Notes: a model not told the origin generated them from the letters alone. DNA of 64,000 nt from Streptomyces sp. TRM68367 (GCF_014495685.1 NZ_JACTVI010000029.1:1-64000), one strand, 5' to 3'; numbered from the stretch's first letter, positions 52,235 to 62,299 are shown. Numbers and translations: made by a program.

Positions 52235-54616
52235 ATGCTGGAGGCCACACCGCTCGCCGACGGATGGACCCTGCGACACCCTGAGGACGCCGCGGACGCG
52301 CTCCCGGCCGCGATGCCGGGCTGTGTGCACACGGATCTGCTGGCGGCGGGGTTGATCCCGGATCCGTTCCTCGGCCAGAACGAGACCGAGGTGGCGTGGG
52401 TGGGGCGGCGGGAGTGGACGTACGAGCGGGAGCTGGGGCCCGCGTCCCGGCACGAGCAGACCGACCTCGTCTTCGAGGGGCTCGACACCGCCGCGGAGAT
52501 CACGCTCGACGGCCAGCTCCTCGGGCGGGTGCGGAACATGCACCGCTCGTACCGCTTCGACGTGACCGGTCTCTCGGGGCGGCTGTCGGTGCGGTTCGTG
52601 TCCGCGTACGCCGAGGCCGAGGTGGTGCGCGGCAAGCTGGGCGAGCGGCCCGCCGCGTACGCCGAGCCGTACCAGTACATCCGCAAGATGGCCTGCTCCT
52701 TCGGCTGGGACTGGGGGCCGACTTTGGTGACGGCCGGGATGTGGCGGCCGGTACGGCTGGAGCAGTGGTCGACGGCCCGGATCGCGCGGGTGCGCCCGCT
52801 CGTCACCCTCGAACAGCGCACCGGTGTCGTGGAGTTGCACGTCGACGTCGAGCGGACCCGGGTCGAGGCGCCGCTCGCCGTCGAGGCGAACGTCGGCGGG
52901 GTGCGGGCGCGCGCGGAGATCGACGGGACGCGGGGGGTCGTACGGCTCCGGGTGCCGGACGCCGCGCTGTGGTGGCCGCAGGGGTACGGTGAACAGCCGC
53001 TGTACGACGTGGAGTTGACACTGCTGCACAGGGGCGGCGAGGCGCTGGACGGGTGGCGGCGGCGGATCGGCTTCCGCAGCGTCGAGCTGGACACGTCGGC
53101 CGACGCGCACGGCACCGGGTTCACCCTCGTCGTCAACGGCGAGCGGCTCTTCGCGCGGGGCGTCAACTGGATCCCGGACGACGTGTTCCCGTCCCGGATC
53201 ACCCGCGAGCGGTACCGGGAGCGGCTCGCGCAGGCCGCCGGCGCGGGCGTGGACCTCGTACGGATCTGGGGCGGCGGGATCTACGAGAGCAAGGACTTCT
53301 ACGACGCCTGCGACGAGCTGGGGCTGCTGGTGTGGCAGGACTTCCCGTTCGCGTGCGCGGCCTACCCGGAGGGGCAGCCGCTGCGGGGCGAGGTGGAGGC
53401 CGAGGCCCGGGAGAACGTCGTACGGCTGATGCCGCATCCGTCGCTGGTGCTGTGGAACGGCAACAACGAGAACCTGTGGGGCTTCCGCGACTGGGACTGG
53501 GAGCGGCGGCTGGCCGGGGACTCGTGGGGCGAGGGGTACTACCTGGGCGTCCTGCCGCGGGTGGTGGCCGAGTTGGATCCGACGCGGCCGTACACGGCGG
53601 GCAGTCCGTGGTCCGGGTCGTGGGCCCACCACCCGAACGACCCGGCGCACGGCACGCACCACTCCTGGGAGGTGTGGAACCGCGAGGACTACGCCGACTA
53701 CCGGCTGAGCGTGCCGCGGTTCGTCGCCGAGTTCGGCTGGCAGGCGCCGCCCGCGTTCGCCACGCTGCGGCGCGCCCTGCCCGGCGAGGAGTTCGCGCCC
53801 GGCTCCCCCGGCATGATGCACCACCAGAAGGCGGACGACGGCAACGGCAAGCTCAGGCGGGGCTTGGAGCGGCACTTCGCCTTCCCCGAGGGGGACTTCG
53901 ACCGCTGGCACTACCTCACGCAGGTCAACCAGGCGCGTGCCGTCGCCGCCGGGATCGAGCACTGGCGGTCGCACTGGCCGGTGTGCGCGGGCACCGTCGT
54001 CTGGCAGCTCAACGACTGCTGGCCGGTCACGAGCTGGGCCGCGATCGACGGGGACGGGCGCGAGAAGCCGCTGTACCACGAGCTGCGGCGGCTGTACGCC
54101 GACCGGCTGCTCAGCCTCCAGGTGCGGGACGGCAGGCTGGTGCTGGCCGCCGTGAACCAGTCGGCAGGCGAGTGGGGCGCCGCCCTGACCCTGCGCCGGA
54201 TGTCCGTCGAGGGCGAGGTGCTCGGCGAGACGCGTACCGGTCTGTCCGTGGAGCGGCGGGCGGTGGGCGTGGTGCGCGTACCGGACGAGCTGGCGCCCGA
54301 CGGGCCGAAGGAGTTCCTGGTCGCCGACGCGGACGGGCTGCGCGCGCTGCACTTCCCGGTGCCGGACCGGGATATCCCGTATCCCCGGCCGGAGTTCGAC
54401 GTGGCGCCGGCGCCCGGCGGGATCACGGTGACCGCCCGCACTCTCGTACGGGACCTGCTGCTCCAGGCCGACCGGCTCGGTCCGGAGGCGCGGGCCGACC
54501 GGGGGCTGGCCACGCTGCTGCCCGGCGAACAGGTCACCATCGGGGTGCGCGGCTGGCAGACTCCGGATGCCCGGACAGCAAGATCAGCCCTGTACTGCAT
54601 GGAGCCCCACCGATGA
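52235..54616 (+). CDS. Beta-mannosidase-like glycoside hydrolase, family 2
   Basis: A 793-residue intracellular enzyme. It has an N-terminal sugar-binding domain (about 1-170), an immunoglobulin-like domain and a TIM barrel (about 290-600). The acid/base Glu lies in LVLWNGNNENLWG and the nucleophile Glu in FVAEFGWQAPP. FGWDWGPTL and VWQDFPFACA are beta-mannosidase-like. No signal peptide is visible. ATG 52235 is taken because AGGGAG stands five nt before it; GTG 52229 overlaps that site. It overlaps the LacI gene (ATGA), so hydrolase and regulator are co-translated. Confidence 0.92.
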   Translation: MLEATPLADGWTLRHPEDAADALPAAMPGCVHTDLLAAGLIPDPFLGQNETEVAWVGRREWTYERELGPASRHEQTDLVFEGLDTAAEITLDGQLLGRVRNMHRSYRFDVTGLSGRLSVRFVSAYAEAEVVRGKLGERPAAYAEPYQYIRKMACSFGWDWGPTLVTAGMWRPVRLEQWSTARIARVRPLVTLEQRTGVVELHVDVERTRVEAPLAVEANVGGVRARAEIDGTRGVVRLRVPDAALWWPQGYGEQPLYDVELTLLHRGGEALDGWRRRIGFRSVELDTSADAHGTGFTLVVNGERLFARGVNWIPDDVFPSRITRERYRERLAQAAGAGVDLVRIWGGGIYESKDFYDACDELGLLVWQDFPFACAAYPEGQPLRGEVEAEARENVVRLMPHPSLVLWNGNNENLWGFRDWDWERRLAGDSWGEGYYLGVLPRVVAELDPTRPYTAGSPWSGSWAHHPNDPAHGTHHSWEVWNREDYADYRLSVPRFVAEFGWQAPPAFATLRRALPGEEFAPGSPGMMHHQKADDGNGKLRRGLERHFAFPEGDFDRWHYLTQVNQARAVAAGIEHWRSHWPVCAGTVVWQLNDCWPVTSWAAIDGDGREKPLYHELRRLYADRLLSLQVRDGRLVLAAVNQSAGEWGAALTLRRMSVEGEVLGETRTGLSVERRAVGVVRVPDELAPDGPKEFLVADADGLRALHFPVPDRDIPYPRPEFDVAPAPGGITVTARTLVRDLLLQADRLGPEARADRGLATLLPGEQVTIGVRGWQTPDARTARSALYCMEPHR

Positions 54617-55650
54617 CAGGACTCTCAGGTCCGCGCGTCACCATCAAGGACGTCGCCGCGCGCGCCGGCGTGTCCAAGGGTGCCGTGTCCCTCGCCTTCA
54701 ACCACAAGCCGGGCCTGTCGGAGGCGACCCGGGACCGGATATTCCGGGCGGCGCGGGAGCTGGGCTGGGAGCCGAGCCTCACTGCCCGGACGCTTGCGGG
54801 GTCGCGCGTGGACGTGGTGGGGCTGGCGATCTGCCGGCCGGCGCGGATGCTCGGGCTCGAGCCCTGGTTCATGGAGTTCATCTCGGGCGTGGAGAGCGTC
54901 CTGACCGACCACTCCTGCTCGCTGCTGCTGCGGCTCGTACGGAATCTGGACGAGGAGATCGGGCTGCAGGAGTCGTGGTGGCGGGGGCGGCAGATCGGCG
55001 GCTCGATCCTCGTGGACTTCCGCGCGGACGACCCCCGCGTGGCCGCGGTCGAACGGCTCGGGATGCCGGTGGTCGCCGTCGGGCACCCCTCCCTGACCGG
55101 CGGCCTGACCTCCGTGTGGACCGACGACGCCACGGCCGTGACGGAGGCTGTGCGGTATCTGGCGGCGCTCGGGCACCGGCGGATCGCCCGGGTCGGCGGC
55201 GCGGCGGCGCTCGGCCACACGATCATGCGTGCGGCCGCCTTCGACGAGGCGGCGCGTACGCTCCGGCTCGGCGGGGCCCGGCAGGTCGCCACGGACTACT
55301 CCGGCGAGGCGGGCGCGCGGGCGACGCGGTCGCTGCTGACGGCCGCGCCGCCGGACCGGCCTACGGCGATCGTGTACGACAACGACATCATGGCGGTGGC
55401 CGGGCTGTCGGTGGCGGCGGAGATGGGGTTGCGGGTGCCGGAGGACGTGTCGCTGCTGGCCTGGGACGACTCGCAGCTGTGCCGGCTGACGCATCCGACG
55501 CTGTCGGCGATGAGCCATGACGTGCACGGGTTCGGGGCGGATGCGGCGCGTACGCTGTTCGGGGTGATCATGGAGGAAGGGGTGATGTCGCATCCGGTGC
55601 CTACGCCGGTACTGACGCCCAGAGGGTCTACGGCAGCGCCCCGCGGGTAG
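54613..55650 (+). CDS. LacI-family transcriptional regulator
   Basis: 345 residues. The N-terminal helix-turn-helix (about 9-55; VTIKDVAARAGVSKGAVSLA) is followed by a periplasmic-binding-protein-like effector domain with LAWDDSQLCRLTHPTLSAM near the end. It overlaps the beta-mannosidase stop. It most likely represses the divergent importer and hydrolase genes until mannoside is present. Confidence 0.94.
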   Translation: MTGLSGPRVTIKDVAARAGVSKGAVSLAFNHKPGLSEATRDRIFRAARELGWEPSLTARTLAGSRVDVVGLAICRPARMLGLEPWFMEFISGVESVLTDHSCSLLLRLVRNLDEEIGLQESWWRGRQIGGSILVDFRADDPRVAAVERLGMPVVAVGHPSLTGGLTSVWTDDATAVTEAVRYLAALGHRRIARVGGAAALGHTIMRAAAFDEAARTLRLGGARQVATDYSGEAGARATRSLLTAAPPDRPTAIVYDNDIMAVAGLSVAAEMGLRVPEDVSLLAWDDSQLCRLTHPTLSAMSHDVHGFGADAARTLFGVIMEEGVMSHPVPTPVLTPRGSTAAPRG

Positions 55651-55727
55651 TCGGCCAGCGCTGCACTGGAGACTCACCCGCAGGTGTGACCTTCACCGCT
55701 CGGCCCACCAGGACTGGGCAGCTACGT

Positions 55728-55739
55728 TACTGATAAGTA
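55728..55739. promoter_or_regulatory. Candidate operator upstream of fadA
   Basis: TACTGATAAGTA has TACT/AGTA arms and sits within a wider GCTAC...GTAGC inverted repeat (55721-55741), 50 bp before the fadA start. The form recalls TetR-type fatty-acid regulator sites, but no regulator gene is adjacent. Confidence 0.4.
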
Positions 55740-55791
55740 GCATGGCGTCTTAAGCAAGCGCTCAGCATCCCGCATCTGGAGGAGAGCCATC

Positions 55792-57009
55792 GTGCCTCGT
55801 ACCGTCAGGGACGTCGTCTTCGTCGACGGCGTCCGAACCCCGTTCGGCAAGGCGGGCCCGAAGGGCATCTACCACGAGACCCGCGCCGACGACCTTGTCG
55901 TGAAGGCGATCCGGGAGCTGCTGCGCCGCAACCCCGGTCTCGACCCGAAGACGATCGACGAGGTCGCCGTCGCCGCGACCACGCAGATCGGCGACCAGGG
56001 CCTGACCATCGGCCGGACGGCGGGCATCCTCGCCGGTCTCCCCCAGTCCGTCCCGGGTTACGCGATCGACCGCATGTGCGCGGGCGCCCTGACGGCCGTG
56101 ACGACCGTGTCCGGCTCCATCGCCTTCGGCGCGTACGACGTCGCCGTCGCGGGCGGTGTCGAGCACATGGGCCGCCACCCGATGGGCGAGGGCGTCGACC
56201 CGAACCCGCGGTTCGTGTCCGAGAAGCTGGTCGACGAGTCCGCCCTGTTCATGGGCATGACCGCGGAGAACCTGCACGACCGCTACCCGCACATCACCAA
56301 GCAGCGCGCCGACGAGTACGCGGTGCGCTCGCAGGAGAAGGCCGCCAAGGCGTACGCCAACGGCAAGATCCAGGCCGACCTGGTGCCGATCTCCGTACGC
56401 CGCACCAATGAAGAGGCGGGCGAGACCGGCTGGGGCCTGGTCACCGCCGACGAGCCGATGCGCCCGGGGACGACCCTGGAGAACCTGGCGGGCCTGAAGA
56501 CCCCGTTCCGCGTGCACGGCCGGGTCACAGCCGGCAACGCGGCCGGTCTGAACGACGGCGCCACCGCCTCGCTCATCGCGTCCGAGGACTTCGCCCGCGA
56601 GCACAACCTGCCGGTGAAGATGCGCCTGGTGGGCTACGCCTTCGCGGGCGTCGAGCCGGAGGTCATGGGCTACGGCCCGATTCCGGCCACGGAGAAGGCC
56701 CTCGCCAAGGCGGGGCTGAGCATCTCCGACATCGGTCTGTTCGAGATCAACGAGGCCTTCGCCGTCCAGGTGCTGGCCTTCCTGGACCACTACGGCATCG
56801 CCGACGACGACGAGCGCGTCAACCAGTACGGCGGCGCCATCGCCTTCGGCCACCCGCTGGCCTCCTCCGGCGTCCGCCTGATGACGCAGCTGGCCCGCCA
56901 GTTCGAGGAGCAGCCGCACGTCCGCTACGGCCTGACCACCATGTGCGTCGGCTTCGGCATGGGCGCGACGGTCATCTGGGAGAACCCGCACTTCGAGGGG
57001 GACAAGTGA
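55792..57009 (+). CDS. fadA: Acetyl-CoA acyltransferase (3-ketoacyl-CoA thiolase)
   Basis: A 405-residue thiolase. It shows VDGVRTPFGKAG at the start, nucleophile Cys in YAIDRMCAGALTAV, EINEAFAVQVLAFL, the catalytic His in AFGHPLASSGVRL and the second Cys in TTMCVGFGMGA. It cleaves 3-ketoacyl-CoA in beta-oxidation. GGAGGAG lies six nt before GTG 55792. It overlaps fadB (GTGA) to give the trifunctional pair. Core gene, at the expected place downstream of rnd except for the intervening sugar module. Confidence 0.96.
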   Translation: MPRTVRDVVFVDGVRTPFGKAGPKGIYHETRADDLVVKAIRELLRRNPGLDPKTIDEVAVAATTQIGDQGLTIGRTAGILAGLPQSVPGYAIDRMCAGALTAVTTVSGSIAFGAYDVAVAGGVEHMGRHPMGEGVDPNPRFVSEKLVDESALFMGMTAENLHDRYPHITKQRADEYAVRSQEKAAKAYANGKIQADLVPISVRRTNEEAGETGWGLVTADEPMRPGTTLENLAGLKTPFRVHGRVTAGNAAGLNDGATASLIASEDFAREHNLPVKMRLVGYAFAGVEPEVMGYGPIPATEKALAKAGLSISDIGLFEINEAFAVQVLAFLDHYGIADDDERVNQYGGAIAFGHPLASSGVRLMTQLARQFEEQPHVRYGLTTMCVGFGMGATVIWENPHFEGDK

Positions 57010-59135
57010 GCACCACCGCCGAGCTTCTGAAGCAGGCCTCCGACCTGTTCCCGGACGAGGTCGTCACCCAGGCGCACGTACGCCACTTCGACCTGCCGCA
57101 GGGCGCGGGGCGCTTCGCCCTGATCACCCTGGACAACGGCCTGGACCACACCAAGCCGACCACCTTCGGCCCGGCCTCGCTCGCGAACCTGAACGCCGCG
57201 ATCGACCAGGTCGAGAAGGAGGCCGCGGACGGCGACATCGCCGGCGTCGGCATCACCGGCAAGCCGTTCATCTTCGCGGTCGGCGCCGACCTCAAGGGCG
57301 TGGAGATCCTCAAGGAGTACGACCACGCGCTCGCCATCGGCAAGGGCGGCCACGAGGTCTTCAAGCGGCTGTCCAAGCTGGCGGTCCCGACCTTCGCGTA
57401 CTACAACGGCGCCGCCATGGGCGGCGGCGTCGAGGTCGGCCTGCACTGCACCTACCGCACCGTCTCGAAGGCACTCCCGGCCTTCTCCCTGCCCGAGGTC
57501 TTCCTCGGCCTGGTCCCCGGCTGGGGCGGCTGCACGCTGCTGCCGAACCTGATCGGCGCCGACAAGGCCGTCTCGGTCGTCATCGAGAACAGCCTCAACC
57601 AGAACAAGCAGCTCAAGGGCAAGCAGGTCCACGAGCTCGGCATCGCCGACGCCATCTTCGAGGGCGCCGACTTCCTGGAACAGTCGCTGCTGTGGACCGC
57701 CCAGGTCCTCAAGGGCGACATCGAGGTGCAGCGCCCGGTGATCGCCCGCGACGAGACCTGGGACCAGGCCGTCGAGCGCGGCCGCGCCTTCGCCGACTCC
57801 AAAGTGCACGGCGCCGCCCCGGCCGCCTACCGCGCCCTGGACATCATCGCCGCCGCCAGGAACGGCGACCTCCAGCAGGGCTACGACGCCGAGGACAAGG
57901 CGCTCGCCGACCTGATCATGGGCGGGGAACTGCGCGCCGGCATCTACGCGTTCAACCTGGTGCAGAAGCGCGGCAAGCGTCCCGCGGGCGCCCCGGACAA
58001 GAACCTGGCGCGTCCGGTCACCAAGGTCGGTGTCGTCGGCGCCGGTCTGATGGCCAGCCAGCTCGCCCTGCTGTTCCTGCGCCGCCTCGAGGTGCCGGTC
58101 GTGCTGACCGACATCGACCAGGAGCGCATCGACAAGGGTGTGTCGTACGTCCACGAGGAGATCGACAAGCTCCTCCTCAAGGGCCGCGTCAACCAGGACA
58201 AGGCCAACCGTCTCAAGGCGCTGGTGACCGGTGTCCTGGACAAGGCCGAGGGCTTCTCGGACGCGGACTTCGTCATCGAGGCCGTGTTCGAGGAGATGGG
58301 CGTCAAGCAGCAGGTGTTCGCGGAGGTCGAGGCGGTCGCGCCCGCGCACGCGATCCTCGCCACCAACACCTCCTCGCTGTCCGTGACGGAGATGGGCTCG
58401 AAGCTGAAGCACCCCGAGCGGGTCGTCGGCTTCCACTTCTTCAACCCGGTGGCCGTGCTGCCGCTGCTGGAGATCGTCCGCGGCGAGCAGACCGACGACG
58501 CCTCCCTGGCCACGGCGTTCGCCGTCGCCAAGAAGCTGAAGAAGACCGCGGTCCTGGTCAAGGACGCCCCGGCGTTCGTCGTGAACCGCATCCTGACCCG
58601 CTTCATGGGCGAGATCCAGAACGTCATCGACGAGGGCACCCCCGTCGACGTGGCGGAGCGGGCGGTGGAGCCTCTCGGCCTGCCGATGTCCCCGCTCGTC
58701 CTGCTGGAGCTGGTCGGCCCTGCGATCGGCCTGCACGTCTCCGAGACCCTCAACAAGTCGTTCCCGGACCGTTTCAAGGTCTCCCCGAACCTGAAGGCGG
58801 TCGTGGACGCGGGCAAGCGCGGCTTCTATGTCTACGACAGCGGGAAGCCGGAGCTGGACCCGGAGGTCGCCGCGCTGCTCAAGCAGGGCGACAGCGTGCT
58901 GACCGAGGAGCAGGTGCGCTCCCGCGTCCTGGACGCTGTCGCACAGGAGATCGAGCTCATGCTCGACGAGGGCGTGGTCGCCGAGGCCCAGGACATCGAC
59001 CTGTGCCTGATCACGGGCGCCGGCTGGCCCTTCCACCTGGGCGGCATCACGCCGTACCTGGACCGTGAGGGCGTCTCCGAGCGTGTGAACGGGAAGCGGT
59101 TCCTGGCCCCGGGCGTGGCGAGCGTCCCGGCGTAA
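57006..59135 (+). CDS. fadB: Fatty oxidation multifunctional protein (enoyl-CoA hydratase / 3-hydroxyacyl-CoA dehydrogenase)
   Basis: 709 residues. The N-terminal crotonase domain (about 15-210) has FIFAVGADLKGV, NGAAMGGGVEVGL and FSLPEVFLGLVPGWGG. An NAD-binding dehydrogenase domain from about 335 has KVGVVGAGLMASQLA and HPERVVGFHFFNPV. Two C-terminal 3HCDH domains follow (KDAPAFVVNRILTRFMGEI). The GTG start overlaps the fadA stop. It is followed by a terminator. Confidence 0.96.
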   Translation: MSTTAELLKQASDLFPDEVVTQAHVRHFDLPQGAGRFALITLDNGLDHTKPTTFGPASLANLNAAIDQVEKEAADGDIAGVGITGKPFIFAVGADLKGVEILKEYDHALAIGKGGHEVFKRLSKLAVPTFAYYNGAAMGGGVEVGLHCTYRTVSKALPAFSLPEVFLGLVPGWGGCTLLPNLIGADKAVSVVIENSLNQNKQLKGKQVHELGIADAIFEGADFLEQSLLWTAQVLKGDIEVQRPVIARDETWDQAVERGRAFADSKVHGAAPAAYRALDIIAAARNGDLQQGYDAEDKALADLIMGGELRAGIYAFNLVQKRGKRPAGAPDKNLARPVTKVGVVGAGLMASQLALLFLRRLEVPVVLTDIDQERIDKGVSYVHEEIDKLLLKGRVNQDKANRLKALVTGVLDKAEGFSDADFVIEAVFEEMGVKQQVFAEVEAVAPAHAILATNTSSLSVTEMGSKLKHPERVVGFHFFNPVAVLPLLEIVRGEQTDDASLATAFAVAKKLKKTAVLVKDAPAFVVNRILTRFMGEIQNVIDEGTPVDVAERAVEPLGLPMSPLVLLELVGPAIGLHVSETLNKSFPDRFKVSPNLKAVVDAGKRGFYVYDSGKPELDPEVAALLKQGDSVLTEEQVRSRVLDAVAQEIELMLDEGVVAEAQDIDLCLITGAGWPFHLGGITPYLDREGVSERVNGKRFLAPGVASVPA

Positions 59136-59152
59136 CGTCCGTACCCCGGGCA

Positions 59153-59197
59153 GGGGGTGGGGTGCATGGTAACGATCCATGTGCCCCACCCCCTTTT
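59153..59197 (+). terminator. Rho-independent-like terminator after fadB
   Basis: GGGGGTGGGG-TG-CATGG (59153-59169) pairs with CCATG-TG-CCCCACCCCC (59177-59193) with a two-base mismatch and a 7-nt loop. It is followed by TTTTG, an unusually clear U-run for Streptomyces. Confidence 0.85.
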
Positions 59198-59273
59198 GTC
59201 ACACCTGAAACGATAGGATCTCCACACGATCTGACCACTCATTCACACAGTTGTTTCCTTCTGAGGAGTCTCC

Positions 59274-60734
59274 GTGGCGTCCACCCGTCGCCGCCCACCC
59301 CGACGGCGGGTCTGGCCCAAGATCAGACTGCTGCTCTTCGTGGCCGTCATCGCCGCCGGCGCCACGGCGCTCTATCCCGTGTGGAAGGCGGCGAACCCGG
59401 ATCCGCCCGACCTCGTCGTCCGGTACCGGACCAGCACTCCGGCCGCGGCCGCGGCGGCCAAGCCGTCGCTCGAAGTCTTCAACGAGACGAAGAAGCCGCT
59501 GTCGCTGAGCGACGTGGCCCTCAGGTACTACTTCACCGCGAACGACGCCACGGGCCCCACTGGCGCCTCCGGGTATGCCTTCAACTGCGTCAACGCCGCC
59601 GTCGGCTGCTCGCACATCGCCGGCCGCGTCGTCGAGCTGGACAAGCCCACCGACACCGCCGACCGCTACCTGGAGATCCGCTTCACCGAGGACGCGGGCA
59701 CCCTCAAGCCGGGCGCCAACAGCAAGGGCATCGACCTCCAGCTGTACCGCACCGACCACAAGGAGCTGAAGCAGTCCGACGACCGTTCCTTTGACGCGGA
59801 GATGACCAGCTACCAGGAGGCAAAGCAGATCACCGCCTACAAGGGCGGCGCTCTAGCCTGGGGCGAGGAGCCGGACGGCACCGAGCCGGGCGACGACAAG
59901 AAGGCGTCGGCGAAGGCCGCGGCGCCCGAGCCGGTGCCGGCCGCCCCGGAGGGGGTGCTGTTCGACGACTTCGACTACGTCGACGCCAAGGACCCCGCGC
60001 TGTTCAAGCACGGCTGGCTGGTCCGCACCAGCAAGGGCGGCCCCGGCATCGACAGCACCTGGTCGGCCGAGGGTGTCACCTTCCCCACCGCCGAGGGCGC
60101 CGGAGACGACGGGCAGGTGCTCCAGCTGCGCGCCAGCACCGACGGCACGAAGGCGGGCACCACGCAGGCGAGCCTCGGCACCGCAAAGAGCAAGTTCCGC
60201 TCCGGGACGTACGCCGCCCGCATCCACTTCAGCGACGAACCGACGACCGGTGAGAACGGCGACCACGTCAACCAGACGTTCTACACCATCGGCGGCAGCG
60301 GAAAGACGTACAGCGAACTCGACAACGAGTACCTGCCGAACGGCGGCTGGGGCAGGCTTGGCCCCAAACTCGACACCGTCAGCTGGTACGACCACAAGGC
60401 GAACGACCGCGTCTACACCACCACGAACAAGAGCCTGGACGGCTGGCACACCGTGGTGGTCACCGTCGAGGACGGTGCGGTCACCTATCGCGTGGACGGC
60501 AAGAAGCTGTTCTCCAGCCGCGGCAAGTACGCCCCGCGCGCGGACATGTCGGTGAACTTCAACCACTGGTTCATCGACCTGCCGTCTCTGGGCGAACGCG
60601 CCTGGGACATGAAGGTCGACTGGCTGTACTACAACGCGAACGACGCGTTGCCGGCGAAGGAAGTCCAGGCCGAAGTCGAGGGCTTCGCCGGCCACGGCAT
60701 GAACTTTTTCGACACGGTTCAGGAGTCACGGTGA
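59274..60734 (+). CDS. Membrane-anchored protein with CBM3-like and lectin-like domains
   Basis: 486 residues. A basic N-terminus and one membrane helix (about 20-40) lead to a family 3 carbohydrate-binding-like module (about 45-190; VFNETKKPLSLSDVALRYYF). A Pro/Ala linker follows, then a concanavalin-A-like domain (about 225-470) resembling GH16/polysaccharide-lyase folds. I do not see a GH16 ExDxxE signature, so it may only bind. GAGGAG five nt upstream fixes GTG 59274. It overlaps the deacetylase gene (GTGA), suggesting a joint role in a surface glucan or amino-glycan. Confidence 0.82.
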   Translation: MASTRRRPPRRRVWPKIRLLLFVAVIAAGATALYPVWKAANPDPPDLVVRYRTSTPAAAAAAKPSLEVFNETKKPLSLSDVALRYYFTANDATGPTGASGYAFNCVNAAVGCSHIAGRVVELDKPTDTADRYLEIRFTEDAGTLKPGANSKGIDLQLYRTDHKELKQSDDRSFDAEMTSYQEAKQITAYKGGALAWGEEPDGTEPGDDKKASAKAAAPEPVPAAPEGVLFDDFDYVDAKDPALFKHGWLVRTSKGGPGIDSTWSAEGVTFPTAEGAGDDGQVLQLRASTDGTKAGTTQASLGTAKSKFRSGTYAARIHFSDEPTTGENGDHVNQTFYTIGGSGKTYSELDNEYLPNGGWGRLGPKLDTVSWYDHKANDRVYTTTNKSLDGWHTVVVTVEDGAVTYRVDGKKLFSSRGKYAPRADMSVNFNHWFIDLPSLGERAWDMKVDWLYYNANDALPAKEVQAEVEGFAGHGMNFFDTVQESR

Positions 60735-62221
60735 GGAAAAGGCGGTCCAGTGCACCCGGTCACGCGGCTGCGGGGGGTGACGGGGACAAACCAGTGGTGA
60801 GCCGCCGCTCGGCGCTGCTCATGGGCGGCACGGGCGGGGTCGCGCTGGCGGGCGGCGGTGCCTGGCTCGGCAACGTGGCGGCCCAGCCCGCGGCGGCCCC
60901 GGCGGTCGAAGCGGCCATCGGCGGCCTCGCCACTCCCCCGGCCTACGCCCCGTCGGGGCGCCGCCCCAGGTACCGCCGGGCCACCTGGTCCCAGCAGTTA
61001 CAGGCCGGCCACGGCTGGACCCCCGGCGGCGCCGGCACGGCGTCGGCCGAGGCGAACGACAGGACCGTCTTCGCGCGCGGCACGCAGGCGGTGCGGGTGA
61101 CCACCAACGCCACCGGCAAGCAGTCGTACGTCCGCAGGACGGGCATGGGCGCGCTGAACCTGAAGAGCAAGATGATCAGACTCGTCCTCCGGGTCGACGA
61201 CGTGGCCAACCTGTCCAAGCTCGTCTTCTACCTGGGCAGCGGCTCGCTCGCGAACCACTTCGCCTGGACGTTCCACGTCCACTCCGCCACGGGTGCCAAC
61301 TACGTCCAGTCCGGGGAGTGGGTGACGGTCCACCTCCAGTGGGCGGATGTCACCAGCGCGGCCGGCACGTACAAGATCGGGGCCGACGGGAAGCCGTCCA
61401 CGAAGACCGGGTTCACCGACATGTCGTTCGCGGTGTACGACAACGCGGGCGGGCCGGTGACGTACCGGCTCCAGGCCGTGGAGCTGATACCGGACACCGC
61501 TTCGGTCTTCCCCAAGGGCCTCGTCTCCATCACCTTCGATGACTCGCACAAGTCGGTCCACGACCTGGCCCGCCCGGTGATGGACGCCTACGGCTTCCCC
61601 GGCACGGTCTACAACATCGCCGACGTCGTCGGCACCGGAAGCTTCCTGACGATCAATCAGATGCGGTCGATGCAGAACTTCTCCGGCTGGGAGATGGCCG
61701 GGCACTCGTACGCGAACGCCACGCACACCGCCAGCTACCCCAAGCTCACCGCGGAGCAGGCCGACGACGACTTCCGCAAGCTGCGCGAGTGGCTGGTGTC
61801 CAACGGCTTCACCAGCGAGCACTTCGCCTATCCGCACGGCGCGTTCCAGAAGACGACGGACGGTGTCCCGGTCGACCTGATCGCCGGCCGGCACTTCGCC
61901 ACGGCCCGGTCGATCGTCTCCGAGACGATCGAGTCGTTCGCCCCGGCGATGCCGTACCGGCTGAAGGCGCTGACCGGCATCAACGACGGTACGGGGATCG
62001 GCGGTACGGCGCTGTCGAAGGTGACCGGCCCGGGCGGGCGGCTCGACCGGTGCGTGGACAGCGGTGACTGGCTGATCCTGTGTCTGCACAAGGTCGTCGA
62101 GAGCGCCCCGAAGACCAGCACGGAGATCGCCACGGCGGGGCTGACCGCGCTGATGAAGGCGATCGACGAGCGGGACATCCCGGTGCTGACGGTCGAGGAG
62201 GCGATGGCCCACTACACGTGA
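60731..62221 (+). CDS. Exported polysaccharide deacetylase, contains TTA codon
   Basis: 496 residues. A Tat-like signal covers about 22-55 (SRRSALLMGGTGGVALAGGG). A beta-rich middle part precedes a NodB-type deacetylase domain (about 255-490) with GLVSITFDDSHKSVHD (metal Asp), GWEMAGHSYANATHT (metal His pair) and HFAYPHGAF. Codon 90 (60998-61000) is TTA, so expression may be tied to bldA. It overlaps the CBM3-like gene by 4 bp. It would remove acetyl groups from an extracellular amino-sugar polymer. Confidence 0.9.
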   Translation: MRKRRSSAPGHAAAGGDGDKPVVSRRSALLMGGTGGVALAGGGAWLGNVAAQPAAAPAVEAAIGGLATPPAYAPSGRRPRYRRATWSQQLQAGHGWTPGGAGTASAEANDRTVFARGTQAVRVTTNATGKQSYVRRTGMGALNLKSKMIRLVLRVDDVANLSKLVFYLGSGSLANHFAWTFHVHSATGANYVQSGEWVTVHLQWADVTSAAGTYKIGADGKPSTKTGFTDMSFAVYDNAGGPVTYRLQAVELIPDTASVFPKGLVSITFDDSHKSVHDLARPVMDAYGFPGTVYNIADVVGTGSFLTINQMRSMQNFSGWEMAGHSYANATHTASYPKLTAEQADDDFRKLREWLVSNGFTSEHFAYPHGAFQKTTDGVPVDLIAGRHFATARSIVSETIESFAPAMPYRLKALTGINDGTGIGGTALSKVTGPGGRLDRCVDSGDWLILCLHKVVESAPKTSTEIATAGLTALMKAIDERDIPVLTVEEAMAHYT

Positions 62222-62251
62222 GGCCACGTAACGAGAACACACGCAACGAGA

Positions 62252-62280
62252 ACAGGGGCGGCCCGGCGGGCCGCCCCTGT
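62252..62280. terminator. Hairpin terminator, 13-bp perfect stem
   Basis: ACAGGGGCGGCCC (62252-62264) and GGGCCGCCCCTGT (62268-62280) pair around a 3-nt loop, between the convergent deacetylase and glycosyltransferase genes. The sequence AACGAGAACA is repeated just upstream. Confidence 0.88.
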
Positions 62281-62299
62281 CCGCTCACCGTGCTGCGGC

